This document shows positions 1 through 9,200 of a stretch of DNA of 64,000 nucleotides, piece by piece. Origin of the DNA: Bryopsis sp. KO-2023 (lineage: Eukaryota > Chlorophyta > Ulvophyceae > Bryopsidales > Bryopsidaceae); the NCBI GenBank assembly GCA_030272585.1, contig BSYQ01000008.1:1550001-1614000 (forward strand). Reading direction: 5' to 3'. A model generated the notes under the pieces. The model was not told the DNA's origin and did no database searches. It worked only from the letters and a program-made list of their open reading frames with translations. Positions within the stretch are counted from its first letter, which is position 1. Each line of letters begins with the position of its first letter. The position numbers were made by a program, and so were the translations under genes.

Positions 1-316
1 CCGACCGGACCGGCAGCGAAAAACCGGTCCGGTCCGGTCCAACCTGTCCATGGACCGGCTGACCTGTCCGGTCCTGTCCGGTCCAGCGAAAAAACGCCGG
101 TCCTTGCAAGACCGGACAGGTTGTGACCTGTCCGGTCCTGTCCACTCCGGTCCAGTCAACCTCGGAAATCTGCAGAAATCTGGACCGGTTTTCTGACAGA
201 TTTTCCGTTTTTAGACAGGTCACACCCACATTTCGCCTTTATTAGACCGGCGATGTGACCTGTCTAAAACCGGAACGACCCTGTCTTGACAGGGTTGTTC
301 TCCTGTTTTAGACCGG

Positions 317-365
317 CTCCAGGTCGGTCTGGACAGGTGGGCTGCCTGTCCAGACCGACCTGGAG
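317..365. repeat. 21-bp stem hairpin in the repeat tract
   Basis: Positions 317-337 and 345-365 are perfect reverse complements of 21 nt with a 7-nt loop. The stem holds the recurrent motif AGGTCGGTCTGGACAGG. It lies immediately outside, and partly overlaps, the left edge of the larger inverted repeat. Confidence 0.85.
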
Positions 366-686
366 CCTGTCTAGAACAGGTCGCACAATTAAGCACTTTT
401 AACGTGCTAATTGTGTATCAATCGACTGAGAACTGATTCAATTGATTAAAGAACGAAGTATTATTTATTATTTACATTTTTAATGCATGAATGACGTGAG
501 CCAAGCCCACCAGCCACCGACTAGAGGGAGGTGGCTGGTGGGCTTGGCTCACGTCATTCATGCATTAAAAATGTAAATAATAAATAATACTTCGTTCTTT
601 AATCAATTGAATCAGTTCTCAGTCGGTTAACACATTAAAAAGTGCTTAATTGTGTGACCTGTTCTAGACAGGTGCCAGGTCGGTCT
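352..686. repeat. Large inverted repeat (foldback-like) with perfect 93-bp core arms
   Basis: Positions 426-518 and 530-622 are perfect reverse complements over 93 nt with an 11-nt loop at 519-529. Outward of this, less perfect arms containing CACAATTAAGCAC and the CCTGTCTAGAACAGGTC palindrome extend the symmetry to about 352 and 686. Such a structure is typical of foldback or hairpin mobile elements. I see no open reading frame inside and no convincing target duplication, because the flanks are themselves repetitive. Confidence 0.8.
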
Positions 687-934
687 AAAACAGGTCACAT
701 TGGGCGTCACATCGGTCTAAAACAGGGTCACACCGGTCTAAAACAGGTCACACGAGTATGACCGTACTAGACAGGCGACAACCTGTCTGGAAAGGTCAAA
801 TCCGGTCTAGAAAGGTCAAATCCGGTCTAGAAAAGGTGGCCTTTACTAGACCGGATTTGACCTTTCTTGGACCGGAGTTGACCTTTCCAGACCGGATTTG
901 ACCTGTCTAAGAAAGGTCAAATCCGGTCCAGAAA

Positions 935-3025
935 GTGGTTGCCGGTCCGGTCCGGTCCGGTCCAACGGGTCGGCGCCCAGGTCTGTTCACGACGACACAT
1001 CGGTGGGACTGTTTACGAAAACGCTTGGGGGAAACTCTGCCACATCCGACGACACTGGATGTTGAGAGGTTGCTCACTAATATGAAGAAGGGACCTCACG
1101 AATCTTTACGAGGTTTTGTCAAACGATTCGTTTTGAGAGCACAATCGTATCCTGCCTCTCAGTTGGATGTGCAACGTGCAGCACACATTTTGTACAGAAA
1201 ATTGCCCCTGTCCCTTCAACAAGGTTTGGCGGTCACTCCCTTGACTAATTGTTCTCTCGACAAGTTGGAAGAAACGGTCGTTACTTACGTCAATTGGAGC
1301 ACAGTGTCGACTTCTCCAGGAAAACTCCCAGCGCCTGATTATATGGATTTGGATCAGTTACAGTTGGGGGCGCATGGTTTGGTGGAAGAGGAAGGATCGG
1401 GCATGGATCAGCGAACGGAGGGCTTAAAGTACCAGCGAGGGAAAACGCGACCTCCAGTTGTGGAAGGCGATAAAATCCACTTTGATCGCATTGACGGTCC
1501 TATGTCTTTGGTGGCGGCGTGGAAGGCGTTGGTAACGACAGGTCGATATTATCGACAGCTTTCTCAGGAACATCTACAGCGCTTGGGAAGTAAAGACATG
1601 CATCGTCATATGCAAGACATGGGAATTCAGCAATTACGTTTTCGCGATCATGCTGAGGTACTTGGTGATTACTCTGACGAACGATCTGGCCAAGGATCTG
1701 ATGATGCAGACCGGGTGGGGCGTGTGACTGAGTTAAACGACGATGAAGCTGATGCGTTGTTTCCTATGACGACTGTACCATGTTCCCAACCTCCACAGTC
1801 GTCGATCGTGATCCAGGTGGAGACTCCTTCTATCACGGAATATCATGATGCACGGGAAGACTTTTCGCAAAACAATTGTTCGGTTGCAGTGTCTTGCGAG
1901 AACGAGGGTGAAGTGGTGGACAGTGGGCCTACGTTACCGAATGCACGATTTTTGGGACTGCAGCTTCGGGATGTGGATCTTTCTAAATTGACGATTCCGG
2001 ATCGTGTGCTACAGCAGCCGTCGCCTCTTTCCTCTCCTCCAAATCGACCTGTTGTTCGAACTGTCGAGGTTCCTCCTGCATCCCCGTTTTTGTGGACTGC
2101 GCCCATCGCTGGTGGATCAGAAGCAAGGACACATTCGCCTGTGAATTTGAATGATGGGGCGCCCTCGCGTCAGGTGGCTTTCGCTGATTTGGATATTGCG
2201 TCGTCTTCTTCTCGCGATGTATCCATGTTGGACGCTCCAGTGGTGGAAACGATTTTGGGATCGTCGACGACGACCTCTGATGCAGGCGAACAGGTGGAAT
2301 TACTCAGCTATCGACTTTCAGATCCTGTGCCTCCCTTGAAGTGCAACCATGTCCAAGGCAAACCAAAAAAATCACTCCATGTCCCTCTTTGGGCACATGA
2401 CACACGGCTGTCCGCCTTAGTGGATACAGGCGCGACTCACAGCTTTGTGCAGCTGGCTCTCGTCAAATCATTGCATCAGGAGGGCAGCATGCGCCCCTGT
2501 GATCGGAGTGTGATGTTTGGTAACGGCGAATCCGCTCCTATTCTTGGGCAATTGGAGATGGAGGTTCGAGTCTCGCCTAAGGCGAACGAAACATTTGCTC
2601 TGTCATTATATGTGCTTTCAGGAAAAGGGCCGTCATTAATTTTGGGCTTCCCATTCCTGGAACAACATGGATTTTTGGTGGACTGCTCTCGCCGGTTGTT
2701 ATCACGCGCCCATTCTCCTGTCGTCCACTGCGATAGGGTGTCCTCCACCTCTCCTCCTGTGCGCCTCCTCTCCACTCTCTCACCTCTCTCGATTCCTACC
2801 GGCTCCACCCTTGCTGTTCCTACTGACGCCTCCCTCACCAATGCTGATCTGTGCCATGTTCAAATCCACCCCCAGCTGGCCCAGAAGTACCACCTCCACG
2901 TGCTTTCCTCGGGCGTCGATCGAGCTGGCACCTTCAAGGTGGTGCTCCACAACCTGTCCTCCTCCTCCTGTTCCCTCCCCACTGACCTGTCCTTCTGTCA
3001 GTTGTGGCTTCGGTCAAAAAACTGA
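935..3025 (+). CDS. gag-pro: Gag-protease ORF of the outer (5'-truncated) Ty3-type retroelement
   Basis: The 696-codon frame encodes a Gag-like region followed by a retropepsin. The protease shows the catalytic motif DTGA (in ALVDTGATHSFV, near residue 500) and the later hydrophobic ILGFPFLEQHG segment of retroviral aspartic proteases. Gag residues about 30-130 (RLLTNMKKGPHESLRGFVKRF and downstream) look like a capsid domain. The first ~10 residues are translated from the GGTCC repeat, so the true N-terminus is missing and the listed start is only the first in-frame start. I see no CCHC zinc knuckle. The stop codon TGA at 3023-3025 directly follows a frameshift heptamer, and the polymerase lies in the -1 frame. 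C-terminal codons are proline-, serine- and cytosine-rich. Confidence 0.8.
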   Translation: MVAGPVRSGPTGRRPGLFTTTHRWDCLRKRLGETLPHPTTLDVERLLTNMKKGPHESLRGFVKRFVLRAQSYPASQLDVQRAAHILYRKLPLSLQQGLAVTPLTNCSLDKLEETVVTYVNWSTVSTSPGKLPAPDYMDLDQLQLGAHGLVEEEGSGMDQRTEGLKYQRGKTRPPVVEGDKIHFDRIDGPMSLVAAWKALVTTGRYYRQLSQEHLQRLGSKDMHRHMQDMGIQQLRFRDHAEVLGDYSDERSGQGSDDADRVGRVTELNDDEADALFPMTTVPCSQPPQSSIVIQVETPSITEYHDAREDFSQNNCSVAVSCENEGEVVDSGPTLPNARFLGLQLRDVDLSKLTIPDRVLQQPSPLSSPPNRPVVRTVEVPPASPFLWTAPIAGGSEARTHSPVNLNDGAPSRQVAFADLDIASSSSRDVSMLDAPVVETILGSSTTTSDAGEQVELLSYRLSDPVPPLKCNHVQGKPKKSLHVPLWAHDTRLSALVDTGATHSFVQLALVKSLHQEGSMRPCDRSVMFGNGESAPILGQLEMEVRVSPKANETFALSLYVLSGKGPSLILGFPFLEQHGFLVDCSRRLLSRAHSPVVHCDRVSSTSPPVRLLSTLSPLSIPTGSTLAVPTDASLTNADLCHVQIHPQLAQKYHLHVLSSGVDRAGTFKVVLHNLSSSSCSLPTDLSFCQLWLRSKN

Positions 3026-3059
3026 ACCCTGTCCCGGTGGCCCCCCCGGCCACCGGGAC
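3016..3059 (+). promoter_or_regulatory. -1 ribosomal frameshift signal (A_AAA_AAC plus hairpin) of the outer retroelement
   Basis: AAAAAAC at 3016-3022 is in the X_XXY_YYZ phase of the Gag-protease frame and is followed immediately by the gag stop TGA. After an 8-nt spacer, 3031-3042 pairs perfectly with 3048-3059 (12 bp, GC-rich, 5-nt all-C loop). A -1 slip enters the polymerase frame that continues from here. Heptamer, spacer and stem match the standard architecture of programmed -1 frameshift sites. Confidence 0.85.
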
Positions 3060-5666
3060 CCCCCCCCTCCCCCCTCCTCTTCCCCCTCCCCTTCCCCCTT
3101 CCCCTCCCCCCTCCCCCCCTCTCACCTACACTGAGACCCCTCCCTTTTCCCCCTTTTACCATCACCTCCGTCTCCACTTCCCCTTCGGGCGCAGTTGGGT
3201 CCTCCCTCCTCATTCCAGCCGTAGCCTCACCGTCACCCTCCGCCTTCCTCCTGGTTCCCTCTCCGACCTCGTCGACTCCCTCCCCCTCTGTGGCGTCCAT
3301 TTTCGTGTCAAGTCCGATGGCCGCCGCATCTGGGGCACTCTGACCAACACCACCTCCCGCCCCCTCCACCTCACTCCCCGGATGACCCTCTGCTCCGCCC
3401 GTTCCTCCCTGTCCACTTTCGTCGTCCCCGACTCCCCCTCCTCGTTCCCGATTCCCTCTCGTCCCTCCACCTGTCCTTTCCGCCTCCCCCCGGAGTTGGC
3501 AGGGAAGATTTCCTCTCTCCCAGCAGCCCCAGCACCTACCACCTGTCCTACTCGTGCCTTTCTCGTGCCTCCCCTTCCAGAGCCAGCTCCAGAACCGAGA
3601 TTTACTCCAGACCCTGAGGTGGCGGACTTGATTCGCGAATTCCCCGAGGTGTTTTCCAATACCTTGGGCTGCTGCAAGTCTCACACTGTGGGACCGCTGC
3701 CCTTCGAGTTTTTACCCCCTCCTCAAGAACATGCCAAGTCTTTGCTCAGTGGCCCAGCAGAAGAGGAAAAACTATGGTCCCAAATTCAGGAGTGGGAAAG
3801 CCAGGGTATCGTTCGAGAGGTACAGGAGGAACCATTCTTGATTCCGATTTTTGGTATACCGAAAAAAGATAATACTCTGACTCGGTGGGTTTCCGATTTT
3901 CGAAGGCTGAATGCATGTATCGGGAAAAGGCCTTGTCAGTTGCCGACTGTTGAACATTCAATTGCTGGAGTTAAGCCGTTTTCGATTGGCAGTTCCCTTG
4001 ATCTCAAGGATGCTTATTTTCAAGTAAAGATGCATGCTGAAGCATCTCGCTTTATGGGTTTGCAGTGTAAAAATCGTTGGTTTGTGTGGAATAGACTGCC
4101 GCAAGGGTATTCTAATGCCAGTTTTGAGTTTACCCGAGCGATTAGAACCGCTATAGTGCGAGCTCAAAAAAGAATGAATTCTCAGGTGCTATCTTATTTG
4201 GATGATGTTATTTTACTGTCGGAAAATAAAGTGCAACACAAGAGGGATTTACGAATTTTGCTGGAAGAATTACGCAGGGATGGTTGGACGGTCGGATACA
4301 AAAAGTGTGCTTTCTTTCGAACTGAATTCGAGTTTTTGGGGATAAAACTATCGACGCGAGGGATGACGCCTGGTGCCAAGCTTTGGAATAAATTGGAGGA
4401 GTTAAAGAAACCGGTCACCAAAACTGAGTGGCGTTCAGTGAGAGGATGGTTCAATCAGTTAGCACGATTTGTTTATCAAGGACAGAAAGCGCTGGAGAGG
4501 TTGCAGCGAGCTGAGTTATTGTCGAGTGAGGTGATTTGGAGAGAGTTTTTGACCTTTTTACGAGCACACACAGTGCGTTGCAGTTATGTCAGTAAGGATT
4601 CTCAGTCTTTCGTTGTGTCAGTAGACGCTTCGAAGTTTGGGTGGGGATCAGTTTTGTTACACGAAAAAAAAATAATAAAATGTGCCAGTGGGTCCTGGAA
4701 TAAATCATTTAGACATAAAATGTCTAATGAACTGGAATTAGAAGCTCTGTTGCGGGCATTGGAGGTGTTCAGGCCTTGGATTTTTAGTCGGCCAGTGATC
4801 GTTATGACTGATAATTCCTCAGTTCAAAGTTTTATGAATCCGGCAAATACCAGTGATTTTATTAAAAGGCGACTGGATAAAATACTAGCAGTGGCTCCGG
4901 ATGTCAGATTTATTCCAGGGGCAGCTAATGTGGTGCCCGACCTGTTATCGCGGTTCGAAGAGGGAAAAAAGGTACACGCAGCAACAGTTAAACCGACAGA
5001 AAAAGATTGGCAAGAAGTGCACCAAGGACACGTAGGCGTCTACCAATCGTGGGCTCGCGAGCAAAGGTTAAAAAAGGGTTTTTCGCACGAAGAAATAAAA
5101 CGGAGGGTGTCGGCGTGTGAGGTGTGTCAGCGTTTTCAGAAACGAACACCATGCGCGGAGTTTGGTTACATACAACAGTCGACAGCGCCGAATGCTGTGG
5201 TTGCTCTTGATTTTGTGGGTCCAGTACAAAAGTCTGCTGCTGGTAATAAATTCTTTTTAGTTTTGGTTGATACTCTTACACGACAAACACTAGTTCGTGC
5301 GTGTAAGCTTAATTCGGCAGCGGCAGCTGTAGCAGCGTTAAAAGAGTGGGAAGTCAAGTTTGGGAAAATAAAAAACGTGTTGACCGATAATGCCAGTTGT
5401 TTCTGGTCCTGGGCATATACTGGATATTGTATTTCGCGCGACATCGAAAGGATTTATGTGCCACCATACTCGCACAAATCCAACGGTTTCGTGGAGCGTG
5501 CTAATCAGAATGTGATTAGTCGCATTCGTCGGTTGATGTTGGCAGCGAAAACACAGGATTGGGAAAGTGTGTTAGGACAGGCGCAACAAGCTTTGGATAC
5601 TATGGTGAACAGAGTAACGCAGTTTACTCCGACAGAACTCAGGCAAGCAGGGCCATCTATGTGGAA
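3016..5666 (+). pseudogene. pol: Polymerase of the outer Ty3-type retroelement, interrupted in the integrase
   Basis: The -1 frame after the gag stop begins with a proline-rich linker (about 150 codons) and continues into reverse transcriptase (VSDFRRLNACI, SSLDLKDAYFQV, LPQGYSNAS, catalytic YLDD at 4195-4206). RNase H follows (VDASKFGWGSVLL, ELEALLRALEVF, MTDNSSVQSF). The integrase has an HHCC-type zinc domain ending CEVCQRFQ and a DDE core (ALDFVGP, VLTDNAS, NGFVERANQ). The order RT-RNaseH-integrase is that of Ty3/gypsy elements. At 5666 the frame is broken by insertion of a second element; translation would run eight codons into its LTR and stop at 5694. The remaining integrase C-terminus resumes at 11733. 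Confidence 0.85.
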
Positions 5667-5902
5667 TGTTACAAGTGATCACCGAGATGTCTAGTAAGCA
5701 CTAGCTAGAGCTACAGACTAGCTATGGGCACTAGTGATAGCCTAGTCAGAGCTTAAGGTCCATAGGATCCCAATAGGAGATCCTATAGCTCAAGAACCCT
5801 GGTGCCTCGCCCTAATGACATTAGTCAAGGGTCCCATCAATGAGTGGGGGTTTGATGGGTTAAGGAGGCTTCGAGGGAGGGTTCTGGGAGGTTTTTGTAA
5901 CA
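5667..5902 (+). repeat. 5' LTR of element 1
   Basis: 236 bp with TG...CA termini; reads identical to the copy at 11492-11727. It contains several CTAG-centred motifs (ACTAGCTAGAGCTACAGACTAGCTATGGG region). Confidence 0.95.
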
Positions 5903-5904
5903 GT

Positions 5905-5916
5905 TGGTTTCGGAGC
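5905..5916 (+). other. Primer-binding site of element 1
   Basis: TGGTTTCGGAGC starts 2 nt after the 5' LTR and is complementary to a tRNA 3' end GCUCCGAAACCA. The same 12-mer follows the 5' LTR of element 2 (26422-26433), so the two families use the same primer tRNA. By position it resembles the TGGTATCAGAGC initiator-methionine site of plant Ty3 elements, but the tRNA gene is not in the window. Confidence 0.8.
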
Positions 5917-6248
5917 AGGAAGAGAGCGCGTCACGTTTTGACGCATAACTACACTATAACAACTCGGAATTGGACGAAACAGGCGTCTAACAGTAAGCCG
6001 AGAACACGACGCTTCGTTTGAAACTTGTTTGGGGTCGTTCGGAGTTGTGAGTGAAAAGTTACAGCCCGACAAAGTTAGGGTTTGTTTTCTGAATCGTTGG
6101 GAAGCTAGTTCTGTGAGTTCGAGGAGACCCAAGAGGTCCTCGAAGGGCTAGTGAAGCGATAAAAGTTGGGTTTCAGAGTTTTGGGCAAATTTCCAGTGTT
6201 TTGCTGTGTTGGGGTTGTGTCCAAAGGAAACCAAAATAAAAAGTGACC

Positions 6249-9200
6249 ATGAGTCAAGAAGAACAAGAGGTACTTGCCTTAGAAGAAGGGTCTGTTCTGG
6301 AGGAAGTCAATGAGGACTCTCCAAGTGAAAGAACAGAGGGACCACAGTCCCCTAGCACTCTCAGGTCTGAAGTGACCAAAGAAGAGAAAGATGCTAGCCT
6401 GGGCAAAACCAGAAGAGTGACTGCTGATAAACCTGAAAAGTACCAGGGCAAAGTCCCGTGGCCAGAATTCCGTTTGGAGTTAGCCATGTACTTCAGGGCA
6501 GCAAAAGTCCCAAGAGAGGAGTGGGGAGTGATTGCACCTACTTTCCTCGGATCAAAACCCCGCCGACATTTATTGGCCAGGGTACCCAAGGAAGAACTCG
6601 AGGACGGGTCTTTATCTTGGGAAAAATTCTGCCAAGTCCTGGAAGATGGCACATTTGGAGATCTTGCCACAGATTACTCCATAAATAATGCCCTTACTTC
6701 CTGCAAGGATCATATTGACCAGAAGGTCGATACTCCTGGCTTCGTACGCTTTGTGGATGCTCACTTAGCAATGCGAAAAGAGCCAATGGACGACACTACC
6801 AAGTGTTGGATCCTTCTGAGGGGCCTCCATCCACACTTGTGCAAACAAGTGGAGACTGATACACTTGGTCGGGAATGGAGAAGCTACTCAGCCTTGCGAA
6901 CGTATGTGCTGGCTAAAGCCCCGGGTCACGATGCTCGTTTTCCGTTGAAAACTACGGACCGGAAGGCTAAAAAGAGAGGTATGGAAACTACCTTCTCAGA
7001 TCCAGCCAAAGGAAGTAAGAAGAGGCATCAGCCTAAGCAACCAAGGCTTAAAGCTCAAAGTGGCACTCAGCCCTCACGAAGACCGGTGGTACGGTTGACC
7101 GAGAGTGAGAGGGAGGCTCGCAAGAAAGCTGGCTTATGCTGGTTCTGTGGGGAACCATGGGCAAGAGGCCATAAGTGTGGTCAGTCGAAAAAGGTGAACC
7201 TCAGTTCTTGTGAAGTCCCACTTGAGTGGACACAATTGAGAGATCAGAAGAATCTGAATCCACATTCCACAATTGACCCAATGGACATTGATTGTGATGC
7301 TTTTCTTGCACCAATCTTGACCAGAAGTCAAAAAAGTGAAGAAATGAAATCTTCTGTGGAATTTAGGGATGAGAGAGAAGATTCTCACCAAGGAATTACA
7401 AGGGCGGAGTTCCAACGTCTTGAGACACTTTCAGGCCGCGTATTTACGTTGGATGGGTGTTCGGATGTGAACAGTGCCTTATGTAATACATTTTGCACAC
7501 CTTCTGAATTTCTGGAAAGAGATTTAGGTGGACAGCATGTGTGGTTGAATCCTCCTTTCAAGGATATCAACAAATATCTCGATCACTATCTTCTCGCAAA
7601 GAAGAGATCTCCCCATGATACTTCTTGTTGCATTCTTGTTCCAGTAAGGTCTAAAGAGTTGCATCCAGCCTTGACCTCAATGAGATTGATTGCACAATAC
7701 AAGAAGGGAACAGTTTTATTCACAGCCAAAAAGGGGAAAAGTCGGAAAAGACTTCCTGGCATTCCTTGGCCCGTGAATGTGTTCTATGATCCACCCGTAC
7801 CCAAAATGCCAGAGGAAGCAACAGAGCTTCTCATGCAAGATAAGCTTGCAATGCATTTTGAGGGCCTCTTGAGTGGAATCCCAGCCCATTGTCTTTTGGA
7901 TTCAGGAGCTAAAGGATTAGCCTTCCTGTCCAAACAGTTTTGTGAACAAAATGGGATAGCTTATCGAGCTACCGTTGGATCACAGGCTGAGTTGGCAAAT
8001 GGGGATAATATTGATATAATGGGAGAGACAAAGATCACATTGAAAATTCAAGGCTATCGAGAGAAGCTTGATTGTTTGGTGTTGGATCTTCTAGATCGGT
8101 TTGATATTATACTTGGTGATACGTGGTTGCAGAAGCGTAAAGCGGTTTTAGACTTCTTTGAAAAGAAGTGCGCTTTCACGACTTCATCCCATCAACGAAT
8201 ATTGCTTCGTCAGGGATTATTACCCAAAGCTCCGGGTAAAGATATTCCCCAAAAACAGGTTGCATCTCTACTCTCGATACCACAGGTGAAAAGGAAGTTG
8301 AAAGATACTTCAATAAAACCTATTTTGTTGGTAGTTCGTGAGATGGAAGAGATATCATCCCATCTGAAATTGGCGGATGAAACGAGTGAATCAGACAAAG
8401 TTCCAGAGGAGCAAATGGAAGCTCTGTTGAAGGACTTTGATGATTTGTTTATTTCTGGTTTGGCGGAATATCCTCCTGAAAGGGCAGTGGCAGCGGATAT
8501 CCCTTTGGTCGAGGGAACGCGTCCGGTCAATAGACCCTTATTTAGATACACCCCTGCTGAAAGGAAAGAGATAGAGGACCAGTTGTCCGAACTCTTATCC
8601 AAAAAATTAATTCAGCCGAGTGCTAGTCCATGGGGCGCTCCGGTCCTCTTTGTTCCTAAAAAGGATGGAGGTTTCCGGATGTGCATTGACTATAGGGGTT
8701 TAAATAAAGTAACTATCAAGAATCAGTTCCCGATCCCGCGGATTGATGACCTTCTTGATCAGTTACAAGGCGCGAGATGCTTCACATCTCTTGACCTCAG
8801 AGCCGGTTATTGGCAAATGAGAGTCAAAGAGGAAGACATCCCCAAAACCGCCTTTAAAACGCCTTTTGGATTATTTGAGTACCGGGTTCTCCCAATGGGA
8901 TTAACGAACGCTCCGGCAGTGTTTCAAACACTGATGAATCATGTGTTTCAAGGAATGATAGGCAAATATGTCTTGATTTACCTTGATGACATTTTGATTT
9001 ACTCAAAAACACCAGAGGAACATGTGGCCCATGTACGAGCCGTGATGCAAAGATTAAGAGAACATAACTTGTTCCTTAAGAAGTCCAAATGTGACTTTAA
9101 CAAAACAGAGTTACATTACCTTGGCTTCATTGTAGGTCGCAAAGGTATCTCTGTAGACCCTCGAAAAACGAATAAAGTACGAGAATGGCCTCGTCCACAA

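Larger units (their letters stand above)
1..965. repeat. GGTCC / GACCTGTC-rich repeat tract
   Basis: The stretch is built from short, imperfectly reiterated motifs: runs of the 5-mer CCGGT/GGTCC (clearest near 31-41 and 941-963), GACCTGTC, and a longer unit around GGTCTAGAAAGGTCAAATCC repeated between about 795 and 935. I see no plausible gene. It ends where Gag-like coding sequence begins near 965-975, so it appears to replace the 5' end of the retroelement that follows. It could be the terminal region of a foldback-type transposon or a local satellite. Confidence 0.7.
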
